Origin: Streptomyces sp. NBC_01717
Lineage (GTDB): Bacteria > Actinomycetota > Actinomycetes > Streptomycetales > Streptomycetaceae
Length of the DNA stretch: 64,000 bases
Assembly: GCF_036248255.1 (NCBI RefSeq)
Contig: NZ_CP109178.1
Span: forward strand, 620,001 to 684,000
Reading direction: 5' to 3'
Shown: piece by piece, positions 40,491 through 50,058 of the stretch
Layout: each line of letters opens with the position of its first letter
Position numbering within the stretch: the first letter of the stretch is position 1
Notes under the pieces: generated by a model
The model's input: the letters and a program-made list of their open reading frames with translations, nothing else
Database searches by the model: none
Told to the model about the DNA's origin: nothing
Program-made: the position numbers and the translations under genes

Positions 40491-41324
40491 TCAGGGATGA
40501 GGTTCGCCATCCCGGGGTAGGCCTGCGACGCCACGACCCACCGTTGGACGGGCAGGCTGCTCGGCGACGTCCCGACCTGGCATGAAGATGAGCGTGACCA
40601 GCGCCAGTCCCACCACTGCGCCGACGAGTTGCACGCCGATGAAGCCCGCGACAGAGCCCGGCGCGATGCCGGCGAAGGTGTCGGTGAAGGCGCGGCCGAT
40701 CGTCACCGCCGGGTTGGCGAAGGATGTCGAGGACGTGAACCAGTAGGCGGCGCCGATGTACGCGGCGACGGCCGCGGGGGCAAAGCGCAGGCGGTCGGTG
40801 CGGGCCAGGCCGAAGATCAGCAGGATCAGTCCCGCGGTGGCGACGACTTCGCCCAGCAGCAGGTGCCCGGCCGAGCGGTCGTGCGTGGACCACTTCATCA
40901 GCGGCTCGCCGAACATCGCGTCGGCCAGCACGGCACCCGCGATCGCGCCGATGATCTGCGCGGGGACGTACACGGCCGCCTCCCGCAGGGTGACTCCGGC
41001 ACCGCCGCGCCGGGCGGTCCACCACTCGGCCAGCGTGACGGCCGGGTTGAAATGAGCGCCGGAGACCGGGCCGAGCAGGGTGATCAGAACCCCGAGCCCG
41101 AAGACGGTGGCCAGGGAATTGGCCAGCAGTTGGAGCCCGACGTCGTGGGTCAGCTCGGTGGCCTGGATGCCGGAGCCGACCACGACCGCGACCAGGGCCG
41201 CCGTGCCGAACAGTTCGGCGGCGGCCTTGGCGACCAGTGGGGTACGGGGAGGGGTGGCGCCCGGAGCGGGCTGCGGCTCGGCCGCTATGGGGGACCCCGC
41301 GGCGGACTCGTGGGTGGCGGTCAA
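40491..41324 (-). CDS. Aquaporin-family (MIP) channel, likely arsenite channel
   Basis: 277 residues. Six transmembrane segments with the paired MIP motifs VSGAHFNPAVTLAEWW and SSTSFANPAVTIGRAF (NPA boxes). In bacterial arsenic groups such channels (AqpS-like) let arsenite leave after arsenate reduction, and here ArsR and ArsC are neighbours. The likely start is TTG at 41324: GAGGAG at 41331-41336 gives 6-base spacing, and a longer frame upstream would add unrelated residues. The gene lies 38 bases after the arsR stop on the same strand, so both may be on one transcript. Confidence 0.85.
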   Translation of the reverse strand: MTATHESAAGSPIAAEPQPAPGATPPRTPLVAKAAAELFGTAALVAVVVGSGIQATELTHDVGLQLLANSLATVFGLGVLITLLGPVSGAHFNPAVTLAEWWTARRGGAGVTLREAAVYVPAQIIGAIAGAVLADAMFGEPLMKWSTHDRSAGHLLLGEVVATAGLILLIFGLARTDRLRFAPAAVAAYIGAAYWFTSSTSFANPAVTIGRAFTDTFAGIAPGSVAGFIGVQLVGAVVGLALVTLIFMPGRDVAEQPARPTVGRGVAGLPRDGEPHP

Positions 41325-41362
41325 CAAGGACTCCTCGGTGCTGTCGCAGCGGGCGACGGGGA

Positions 41363-41677
41363 TCAGGGGCAGGACCGCTTGACGTTGTTCTCGGCGGTGG
41401 CGCGCGCGGCCTCCGCGAGGTCGGCGAACTGGCCGGCGAGGGAGGCGATGACGTCGGGCTTGAGCCGGTAGTAGGTGAATCGGCCGCACGGCTCCGTCTC
41501 GACCACGCCCGCCTCCCGCAGCACCTTCAGATGGTTGGAGAGGTTGGTCTGCTTGGCACCCGTCTCCTCGACCAGATGCGTGGTGCAGAGCGTCTCCTGG
41601 GCGAGCAGGGTCACGATCCGGAGTCTGAGCGGGTCGGCCAGAACCCGGATCAGATCAGTGTCGACTGACGTCATCAT
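41363..41677 (-). CDS. arsR: ArsR/SmtB family metalloregulator
   Basis: 104 residues. The winged helix is VLADPLRLRIVTLLAQETLC, then VEETGAKQTNLSNHLKVLRE and AGVVETEPCGRFTYYRLKPD. Cys in ETLCTTHLVEE and EPCGRF could bind arsenite, though the classical CVC pair in the recognition helix is absent, and a final Cys is near the C-terminus (KRSCP). ArsR represses its operon until arsenite binds. The aquaporin gene follows on the same strand, and ArsC lies on the opposite strand 300 bases away. Two CTGATAC repeats upstream are possible operator halves. Confidence 0.88.
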   Translation of the reverse strand: MMTSVDTDLIRVLADPLRLRIVTLLAQETLCTTHLVEETGAKQTNLSNHLKVLREAGVVETEPCGRFTYYRLKPDVIASLAGQFADLAEAARATAENNVKRSCP

Positions 41678-41680
41678 GGA

Positions 41681-41711
41681 CTGATACTCTCACATCACTC
41701 CGAGCTGATAC
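41681..41711. promoter_or_regulatory. CTGATAC direct repeats upstream of arsR
   Basis: Two copies of CTGATAC at 41681-41687 and 41705-41711 lie 24 bp apart just upstream of the arsR start, in the divergent gap toward arsC. They are candidate ArsR binding half-sites. The role is inferred from position. Confidence 0.4.
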
Positions 41712-41759
41712 CAGCCCGGCCTGAACCCTGGGACCCGAACCCCAGCGAGCGGATTGTCA

Positions 41760-41937
41760 TGACTTGGTCCTCATACCCCGTTCGGCCCGCGGCCGGTGGT
41801 CGCGCAGGCCATGACGAGGCAGGTGCCGACGTGGCCCATCGCTTCCGCAAGCCGCTGACCGACGAGGTGATCCAGGCAGCCGACAACGCCATCGCCATCG
41901 GCTGCCGAGCGCTTGAACCTCCGTCCCGCACCGCCGA
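41760..41937 (+). pseudogene. Remnant of a second ArsC-like low-molecular-weight phosphatase
   Basis: The frame reads GHDEAGADVAHRFRKPLTDE then VIQAADNAIAIGCRAL. It resembles the middle of ArsC-like arsenate reductases (EAGxDVAxRxPKPLTDE, then VVQAADVVVTMGCGD). The catalytic N-terminus and the C-terminus are missing. It sits between ArsR and the intact ArsC gene, so it is probably the relic of an earlier copy. Confidence 0.6.
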
Positions 41938-41973
41938 CTGAACCACTCGATCCACACAGTGAAGGACGAATCG

Positions 41974-42393
41974 ATGCCCTCCGCCCCGCTCGCCTCCGTG
42001 CTCTTCGTCTGCGTACACAACGCCGGTCGCTCGCAGATGGCCGCCGGATTCCTGAACCACCTCGCGGGCGACCGGATCGAGGTCCGCTCCGCCGGTTCCA
42101 TCCCGGGTGACCAGGTCAACCCGTCCGCGGTCGAAGCCATGAAGGAACTCGGCATCGACATCTCCGACCAGAAGCCGAAAATCCTCACCACCGAGGCCGT
42201 GCAGGCGTCCGACTACGTCATCACGATGGGCTGTGGCGACGCCTGCCCGATCTTCCCCGGCAAGAAGTACCTCGACTGGGCGCTGGAGGACCCGGCGGGC
42301 AAGGGCGTCGAGTCCGTCCGTCCGATCCGCGACGAGATCAAGACCCGCATCGAGGCCCTGATCGCCGAGATCGACGCCAAAAAGGAGGCGTGA
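41974..42393 (+). CDS. arsC: Arsenate reductase ArsC (low-molecular-weight phosphatase fold)
   Basis: 139 residues. ASVLFVCVHNAGRSQMAAGF has the CxxNxxRS loop with the catalytic Cys (VCVHNAGRSQ). IDISDQKPKILTTEAVQASD, then YVITMGCGDACPIFPGKKYL, carries a second Cys pair (GCGDAC) used in reduction by thioredoxin or mycothiol. It converts arsenate to arsenite, which the aquaporin could release. The ATG at 41974 follows GAAGGA. The gene is divergent from arsR. Confidence 0.93.
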   Translation: MPSAPLASVLFVCVHNAGRSQMAAGFLNHLAGDRIEVRSAGSIPGDQVNPSAVEAMKELGIDISDQKPKILTTEAVQASDYVITMGCGDACPIFPGKKYLDWALEDPAGKGVESVRPIRDEIKTRIEALIAEIDAKKEA

Positions 42394-42529
42394 GCGCGGT
42401 GACCGCGGGAGACGTCATACGCGGTGATCGCCGGATACACCGCCCGCCTCAACACCGCAGATCTCTTGCAGGCGGCCGCGACAGGTTGATGGCGGGGGGG
42501 TGGTGAGCTGCTGTCGGTTTACTGAGCTG

Positions 42530-42557
42530 AAGTGAGTAGTGGTGAGCGCAAGTGAGT
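42530..42557. repeat. Short AAGTGAGT direct repeats in the TnpB leader
   Basis: AAGTGAGT occurs at 42530-42537 and 42550-42557, 20 bases apart, in the leader of the TnpB-related gene. It could belong to the left end of that element. The element's exact boundary is not clear. Confidence 0.35.
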
Positions 42558-42664
42558 CCTGTGGGTGGATTGGCGGGGGTGGGAACGGGAGTTCTGGAGC
42601 CGAATGGGTGACCTTGGCGGCTGCTGCTCGTTGACTGGATGGCGGGTGTCCTTGAGGGGGTGAT

Positions 42665-44296
42665 GTGGTGGGTGATTCACGGAAGCTGACGGCATCCTTC
42701 GTGGCGTCCGGGCCGTGCGGGGTGGCGATCCGGGACCGTCTCAAGCACCTCACCCCCCAGGACGAGGGGGTGCTGCGTGCGGTCGGTGCGCACCAGGGTG
42801 CGCTGGCTTCCCGTGATCTCAAGGCTCGCTGCGCGGACGGTCTGGAGCACAATGCGGACACCTGGGCGGCGCGCAAGCGGGAACTGACCGGGGTGTCATC
42901 GTCGCGGATCGCGGGTGCGATCACGAAGGCCACCCACGATCAGTGGGCGCTGGCGCGCCGCTGCCAGGCGGCGCACATCCAGAAGCTGGCGGCCGGGATC
43001 AAGACGCTGCGACACCGCCTGTCCCTCCCGCTCGGGGAGAAGGGGACCAAGCGGGCCGCGGGCGGCTATCGGTCGAAGAACGAGTGGTTCCGCAAGTCCC
43101 GCCGCCTCGCGATGCTGGAGGCGCGGCACACGGCTGCTGTCGCCGACTGGCAGGCCGGACGGGTCCGGGTGGTACGGGGCGGCAAACGTCTCTTCAACAC
43201 CCGCCACCACCTCGCCCAGGCACAGCTGAGCGAGGAGCACTGGCGGGAGCGGTGGGAGGCGGAACGCTGGTTCATCGCTGCCGATGGTGAGTCGGGGAAG
43301 CGGTTCGGGAACGAGCCGATCCGCGTCACCCCGGACGGCGAAGTGTCCATCAAGCTGCCCGTTCCGCTCGCGCACCTGGCCAACACCCGGAACGGCCGGT
43401 ACGTCCTCACCGCCACCGTGGCGTTCGCGCACCGGGGCGCGGAGTGGGCCGACCGCATCACCGCGAACCGGGCCGTCGCCTACCGCATCCACCTCGACAC
43501 GGAGCGCGGCCGCTGGTACCTCACCGCATCCTGGCAACGCCCCGCCGTGCAGACCATCCCGCTCGCCGCCGCATGCGCCCGGGGCGTGATCGGCGTCGAC
43601 ACCAACGCCGACCACTTCGCCGCCTACCGGCTCGACCAACATGGCAACCCGGTCGGCGACCCGCACCGCTTCGGCTACGACCTGTCCGGGACCGCCGGCC
43701 ACCGCGACGCACAGATCCGCCACGCCCTGACCCGGTTGATCAACTGGGCGGTGCGTGCCGGTGTCGCCGCGATCGGCATCGAAAACCTCGACTTCACCGC
43801 CGAAAAAACCCGGGAGAAGCACGGGGGCCGCAAGCAGTTCAGGCAGCTCATCTCCGGCATGCCCACCGGCAAGCTCAAGGCCAGGCTGGTATCGATGGCC
43901 GCCGAGCACGGCCTGAGCGTCGTCGCGGTCGACCCGGCCTACACCAGCCTGTGGGGTGCGCAGCACTGGCAGAAACCACTGACCACCCCACACCGAAAGA
44001 TGTCCCGTCACGATGCCGCCGGTATCGCGATCGGGAGACGCGCCCTTGGACACCCGGTCCGGCGTCGGACGGCACCGCCCCCACACGACCGGAGTGATCG
44101 TGCGGGGCATCGGACCGCCCAGGCCGAACCAGGCGACCGGGGACGTGAGGGAACCCGCCCACCCACAACGGACCGGCCCCCTGGAGGGCCGTCGCCGAGC
44201 GGGAAGCGAAAGCGGGAACCCAGTGCATCCAACACCGTTCGGGATGCACCCAGCACGCAGCAGTGGGTCCAGGACTCACTTGTGTGCACTGGCTAG
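42665..44296 (+). CDS. TnpB-related RuvC nuclease (IS200/IS605-type accessory protein)
   Basis: 543 residues. The N-terminal half is helical and basic. The RuvC-like domain has all three acidic sites: Asp 312 in VIGVDTNADHF, Glu 373 in AAIGIENLDF, and Asp 450 in MSRHDAAGIA. A bridge-like and target-binding region is present (EKHGGRKQFRQLISGMPTGK). The typical zinc ribbon (two CxxC) is missing: VDPAYTSLWGAQHW stands where VDPAYTSxxCSxCG would be. The last 80 residues are disordered and rich in Arg, Pro and Gly. No tnpA is nearby. TnpB proteins are RNA-guided nucleases; this one is likely an active or exapted relative. Two hairpins at its 3' end could be part of a guide RNA. The GTG at 42665 follows GAGGGGG. 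Confidence 0.85.
   Translation: MVGDSRKLTASFVASGPCGVAIRDRLKHLTPQDEGVLRAVGAHQGALASRDLKARCADGLEHNADTWAARKRELTGVSSSRIAGAITKATHDQWALARRCQAAHIQKLAAGIKTLRHRLSLPLGEKGTKRAAGGYRSKNEWFRKSRRLAMLEARHTAAVADWQAGRVRVVRGGKRLFNTRHHLAQAQLSEEHWRERWEAERWFIAADGESGKRFGNEPIRVTPDGEVSIKLPVPLAHLANTRNGRYVLTATVAFAHRGAEWADRITANRAVAYRIHLDTERGRWYLTASWQRPAVQTIPLAAACARGVIGVDTNADHFAAYRLDQHGNPVGDPHRFGYDLSGTAGHRDAQIRHALTRLINWAVRAGVAAIGIENLDFTAEKTREKHGGRKQFRQLISGMPTGKLKARLVSMAAEHGLSVVAVDPAYTSLWGAQHWQKPLTTPHRKMSRHDAAGIAIGRRALGHPVRRRTAPPPHDRSDRAGHRTAQAEPGDRGREGTRPPTTDRPPGGPSPSGKRKREPSASNTVRDAPSTQQWVQDSLVCTG
44223..44249 (+). ncRNA. Candidate guide-RNA hairpin near the TnpB 3' end (stem 1)
   Basis: GTGCATCC (44223-44230) pairs with GGATGCAC (44242-44249), an 8-bp stem with an 11-base loop, inside the last codons of the TnpB-related gene. 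TnpB guide RNAs usually derive from the 3' end of the gene and beyond. The role is inferred. Confidence 0.35.
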
Positions 44297-44312
44297 GAAC
44301 GGTCTCAGTGCA
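44285..44312 (+). ncRNA. Candidate guide-RNA hairpin or terminator at the TnpB stop (stem 2)
   Basis: TGCACTG (44285-44291) pairs with CAGTGCA (44306-44312) around the stop codon of the TnpB-related gene. A second CAGTGCA follows at 44311-44317. It could be the right-end structure of the element or a terminator shared with the convergent DJ-1 gene. Confidence 0.35.
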
Positions 44313-44913
44313 GTGCAACCTCGCCCGCGTGGACAGCACGCATGGCGCGCCCGACAGTCTCCTGATTTTCGCCGACCGGAGCCACGTAGTCGATGACGTG
44401 GCGCGCGGCGTCCTCCCCGAGCATTCGAGTGATCACCCACGTGGCGAGATACTGGGACGCCAGGCAACCACCCGCCGTAGCGATGTTCCCCTCGGCGTGG
44501 AACGGCGCGTCCAGCACGGTGACGTCACAGGCTTCGACGAAGGGCCGGCTCTTGCTGTCCGTGCAAGCCGGCATGCCATCCAGCAACCCGAGCCTGGCGA
44601 GCACCAGTGCGCCGGAGCACTGCGCACCGATCAGCTGTCGCGAAGGGTCGAGCAGCAGCCTGGAGATCAGCCGGTCGTCGGCGACCACGTCTCGCGCCTT
44701 CACCCCGCTGCCGATCAGCACGACGTCGGCTTCGGTCACGAACTCCAGCGGGCGCTGTCCGGTCACCTCGACGCCGTTCATCGACGTGACCACCGGCGTC
44801 GGTGTCGTAATGAAGGCTTCCAGGCCGTCCTTACGGCACCGGTTGATCAGCGCGGAAGCGATGAAACTGTCGAGCTCGTTGAACCCGTCAAAGGTGACCA
44901 CGGCTACCTGCAT
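44305..44913 (-). CDS. DJ-1/PfpI family protein
   Basis: 202 residues. VAVVTFDGFNELDSFIASAL carries the conserved Glu, VTEADVVLIGSGVKARDVVA the central strand, and RQLIGAQCSGALVLARLGLL the nucleophile elbow with the Cys. IATAGGCLASQYLATWVITR completes the fold. This is the DJ-1 superfamily; members such as isonitrile hydratases and AraC-associated ones differ in function. The ATG at 44913 follows AAGGAG with 5-base spacing; GTG 44916 is too close to it. The gene is convergent with the TnpB-related gene, whose hairpins overlap its end. Confidence 0.88.
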   Translation of the reverse strand: MQVAVVTFDGFNELDSFIASALINRCRKDGLEAFITTPTPVVTSMNGVEVTGQRPLEFVTEADVVLIGSGVKARDVVADDRLISRLLLDPSRQLIGAQCSGALVLARLGLLDGMPACTDSKSRPFVEACDVTVLDAPFHAEGNIATAGGCLASQYLATWVITRMLGEDAARHVIDYVAPVGENQETVGRAMRAVHAGEVALH

Positions 44914-45323
44914 CACATCTCCTTAAAGCAAGAACGGCAGCAGATCTGCAGTCTCCCCGGCGAGCCGTTCCGGAGCGAGAGCCAATCAGCGGTCGGTGGC
45001 CTGCCTACCGCCACTCGGCATTTCGAGCCCCGCGCCTGAGTGCCGTACTTACGGGCCCGCCGACCTGCTGACCTCCCGAGGCTCGCCCTGGAACGGCGCC
45101 ACCGCCGACGTTCTCGACAGCCTCTCGAAGTCAGCACCTGACGACGATGAAGGCCACCAACAACATGCCACCAAAGCGTTCGCCCAGCCGGCCCGAATCC
45201 GTCGGCTGACCGCGCTCGGCCTGAGCTTGGACGAGGTCAGGGGCGTGCCGGCGGACGGCGCGTGGTCGGGGCAGAGCCGCGGGTCGTAGCGGCAGAGGGC
45301 CCACCGTGCTTCGACGCATGGCG
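44914..45323. other. Intergenic region with a MerR-regulator fragment
   Basis: About 410 bases. On the + strand 45194-45250 reads IRRLTALGLSLDEVRGVPAD, which resembles the start of the MerR dimer helix region. No other parts of a MerR gene are seen. It is likely a remnant. Confidence 0.4.
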
Positions 45324-46238
45324 TCAGGACGGTGTGTGCGGGTTCGCCTCGTCGGTCGCAGCCGGGCGCGCTACCGGTTGGGGGGCGGTCATGTCCAGCA
45401 GGAGCATGGCGTCGTGGTCGGGAGTGCCGGGTTCGGCGACGTAGACACCGAGACGCTGGCCCGGGGTGCCCTCCAGCTGCATGGACTGGGCGGCGAGCGT
45501 GATCGTGCCGACGTGCGGGTGGTGGAACGTCTTGTGCGCCGGCTTGCGGCCGGTGACGTCGTAGCGCTCCCACAGCTTGGCGAAGTCAGGGCTCTTAAGC
45601 AGCAGTTCACCGACGAGGGCAGTCAGGTCGGGGGCGTCGGGCGCCGTTCCGGCCAGGGCGCGCAGGCGGGCGACGCAGGCGCGGACCTGCTTGTCCCAGT
45701 CGGGGAACAGACTGCGGGCCGTGGGGTGCAGGAAGAAATAGCGGGCGAGGTTCCGCTGCTTGGCGGGCCAGTCGTCCAGCCCCGCATACAGCGCCAGCCC
45801 TCCGGGGTTCCAGGCGAGCATGTCCATACTGCGGCTGACGATGTACGCCGGGCTCGGGCGCAGCGTCTCCAGCAGCAGCTTCAGGTGAGGGCGGACGGTG
45901 CGGCTCGGTGCGGGTGGCGGCTCGGGCGCGTAACGGGCGGCACGGGCGGCCAGCTGTCGCAGATGGTCGTGCTGCTGGTCGTCCAGCTGCAGGGCGCGGG
46001 CGAGGGCGTCGAGCACGGAGGGGCTGGGGCGGGTCTCCTTGCCACGTTCGAGGCGGACGTAGTAGTCGATGCTGATACCGGCCAAGGTGGCCAGCTCCTC
46101 GCGGCGCAGACCCGGGGTACGGCGCAGGCCCACGCCGACGGTGAGGCCGACCTGGTCGGGCGTGGTCTGGGTGCGGCGGGCGCGCAGAAACCGGCCCAGC
46201 TCGGAACCGCCGTCACTGCTGCTGTCCTCGGATGCCAT
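45324..46238 (-). CDS. Helix-turn-helix (XRE/MmyB-like) transcriptional regulator
   Basis: 304 residues. The HTH reads RRTPGLRREELATLAGISID then YYVRLERGKETRPSPSVLDA. The MmyB-like ligand domain follows: SPAYIVSRSMDMLAWNPGGL, NLARYFFLHPTARSLFPDWD, and KTFHHPHVGTITLAAQSMQL near the end. It is a close structural match of the 6362 regulator. The gene diverges from the alcohol dehydrogenase at 46515, so it likely regulates that gene and the broken aldo/keto reductase. In the gap ATGGCGT (46268-46274) and ACGCCAT (46306-46312) form an inverted repeat. The ATG at 46238 is chosen over 46253 on family length. Confidence 0.9.
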   Translation of the reverse strand: MASEDSSSDGGSELGRFLRARRTQTTPDQVGLTVGVGLRRTPGLRREELATLAGISIDYYVRLERGKETRPSPSVLDALARALQLDDQQHDHLRQLAARAARYAPEPPPAPSRTVRPHLKLLLETLRPSPAYIVSRSMDMLAWNPGGLALYAGLDDWPAKQRNLARYFFLHPTARSLFPDWDKQVRACVARLRALAGTAPDAPDLTALVGELLLKSPDFAKLWERYDVTGRKPAHKTFHHPHVGTITLAAQSMQLEGTPGQRLGVYVAEPGTPDHDAMLLLDMTAPQPVARPAATDEANPHTPS

Positions 46239-46514
46239 GTACTTCAGTCTCACACCCTCTGACCTGTATGGCGTGCGTGCTGGGGGGCCCTGTCATTACC
46301 CCTGAACGCCATTCCCCGGCATGACCCGGCCTGCCTGTCCGGCGCGCGGGGCGGCACGGTGGATGACGTCGCCACTTCACGTCTTTCCAGTGGGGGTGCC
46401 CCTTGGGCCCCGGTGCCAGGACGTGCCCCGATCCGGCAGTGCCAGGCCGAACCTCATAGAAACGCCCCCTCTCCGCCGCGAGCGGCGGAATCCTCCAGAG
46501 CAGGAGCACCTTTC

Positions 46515-48486
<1,972 letters not shown>

Positions 48487-48633
48487 CCGATCGGGGCGCA
48501 TGGGCTTCCTCGACGACGAGGACCGGCTTCCGCCACTGGCCCTGATCCGGCAGCGCGGCAGGCGGATATGGGCTCCGGGGCATGGTCCGACTATGCGACG
48601 ATCACCGCAGGAACGGAGAGATCTGGGAGGAAC

Positions 48634-49527
48634 ATGGGCAAGATACACGCGGACGAAGCGGAGACCGACGACGACCTGGTCCGGCGGCTGCTGCGTGCTC
48701 AGTTCCCCCAGTGGGCGGACCTGCCGATCACCCGGCTCGCCTCCGGAGGCACGGTCAACGCGATCTACCGGCTCGGCGAGGACCTGACCGTCCGGCTGCC
48801 GCTGCGCGCCGGCGGTACCGAGGCCATCACGATGGAGGCACGGCTCCTCCCCCGGCTGGCGCCGCTGCTGCCACTGCCGATCCCGGAAGTGGTGGCGACC
48901 GGCGCCCCGGGTGAGGGGTACCCCTTGGTCTGGGCAGTGCACCGGTGGATCGAAGGTCGCAACCCGGTCGAGGGGGATCTGGCCGAGCCCGAACTCGTGG
49001 CCCGTGACCTCGCGGAATTCGCCGTCGCCATCCGCAAGATCGATCTCCCCGGCGGACCGCCCGCGCACCGGGGCAAGCCTCTGATGGCCGAGGATCAGGA
49101 GATGCGGGCAGCGATCGAAGCGCTGCGCCGCACCGACGAACCCTTCGACGCCGACGAGATCACCGCGGCCTGGGAGGAGGCGCTCGCGGCACCACTGTGG
49201 ACGGGCCCGGCCTGCTGGACGCACTCCGACCTCATGCCGAGCAATGTGCTGCTCGCCGGCGACCACGTCTCGGCAATCATCGACTTCGGCACCGTGGGGA
49301 TGGGTGAACCGGCCACCGACCTCATCCCGGCCTGGAACCTGCTGCCCGCCCCGGTGCGGCGGGTGTACCGCGAAGCGGCGGATGTGGACGATGCGACCTG
49401 GGCCCGCAGCCGGGGCTGGGCGCTGTCCATGGCGGTCATCCAGCTTCCGTACTACCGGACGACCAATCCGATCATTTCGGCCAACGCCCGGCACGTCATC
49501 CGAGAGATCCTGGGGACCTCAACGTAG
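48634..49527 (+). CDS. Aminoglycoside phosphotransferase-family kinase
   Basis: 297 residues. The kinase motifs are TRLASGGTVNAIYRLGEDLT with VRLPLR (nucleotide-binding lobe), CWTHSDLMPSNVLLAGDHVS (catalytic HxDxxxxN) and AIIDFGTVGMGEPATDLIPA (DFG). This is the APH/ChoK-like family close to the aminoglycoside phosphotransferase group. The target is unknown; relatives phosphorylate antibiotics or metabolites. The ATG at 48634 follows GGGAGGAAC with good spacing. It follows the broken AKR by 148 bases on the same strand. Confidence 0.88.
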   Translation: MGKIHADEAETDDDLVRRLLRAQFPQWADLPITRLASGGTVNAIYRLGEDLTVRLPLRAGGTEAITMEARLLPRLAPLLPLPIPEVVATGAPGEGYPLVWAVHRWIEGRNPVEGDLAEPELVARDLAEFAVAIRKIDLPGGPPAHRGKPLMAEDQEMRAAIEALRRTDEPFDADEITAAWEEALAAPLWTGPACWTHSDLMPSNVLLAGDHVSAIIDFGTVGMGEPATDLIPAWNLLPAPVRRVYREAADVDDATWARSRGWALSMAVIQLPYYRTTNPIISANARHVIREILGTST

Positions 49528-49533
49528 GGAAGG

Positions 49534-49728
49534 TCAGGGTCGACGCCCCCGGGCGTCTGCCGGGTCCTCCACGTCCCGAGCCCATTCTTCACCGCGCGAG
49601 CCCTCCAGCAACGTCCCGAAGTAGGCGTCGGCGCCGGCCGGCAGGTGATCCCATCGAAGCGCTTCGACGTCGCGGCGAAGGCTATCGATGGATTTTTGCA
49701 TGGGAAGAATGAGATGCGACACTGGCAT
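49534..49728 (-). CDS. Possible small hypothetical protein
   Basis: 64 residues: MPVSHLILPMQKSIDSLRRD, then VEALRWDHLPAGADAYFGTL and LEGSRGEEWARDVEDPADAR. The composition is protein-like, with a helical acidic C-terminus and GC-rich third positions, but no family is recognised and no ribosome binding site is seen. A second start at the ATG at 49701 is possible. An inverted repeat overlaps the start region. It may be a real small gene or chance. Confidence 0.35.
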   Translation of the reverse strand: MPVSHLILPMQKSIDSLRRDVEALRWDHLPAGADAYFGTLLEGSRGEEWARDVEDPADARGRRP

Positions 49729-49775
49729 CTCAAGTAGGCCTAATTCATCAGTTCATGATGGGTCGTTGACATCTC

Positions 49776-49793
49776 ACTGGCCCATATGCCAGT
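49776..49793. promoter_or_regulatory. Inverted repeat upstream of GH43
   Basis: ACTGGC (49776-49781) and GCCAGT (49788-49793) flank CCATAT. With the neighbouring repeat at 49711-49731 it forms a pair of dyads upstream of the glycosidase gene. A binding site for a sugar-responsive regulator is possible. No such regulator gene is in the neighbourhood. Confidence 0.4.
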
Positions 49794-50058
49794 TTCGAAG
49801 CGCTTCAACGATCCTGGACATGTGGCCCGCTTCGGCTCTGCCGCGCCCGGTCGCCACCAGCCGTCGCCGAACCACCGCACGCCTAGGGGGTTTCCCGCAG
49901 TGAGTTCCGCCTCCGTGCCTGCCGACCTGCCCTCCGAGGCACCCGCCGGGCTGCCCGGAGACCGGCTCCCGTAGCGCGCCCCCCTGACAGCCGTCCACCG
50001 GACTTCATCACCCCGCGAGGGAAGTTCCCCGCGGCCCGACCACACCTCAGGGACGGAC

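Larger units (their letters stand above)
49528..50058. other. Upstream region of the GH43 gene, with two inverted repeats
   Basis: About 530 bases. It holds a possible small gene on the - strand (49534-49728). Two inverted repeats lie at 49711-49731 (GAGATGC/GCATCTC) and 49776-49793 (ACTGGC/GCCAGT). These could be operator sites for the GH43 gene or the small gene. The rest, to 50040, shows nothing further. Confidence 0.5.

Noticed and set aside
42665..44296. Treating the TnpB-related protein as a Cas12 effector with a CRISPR array
   Set aside because: No direct repeats with spacers and no cas1/cas2 are present within the window.
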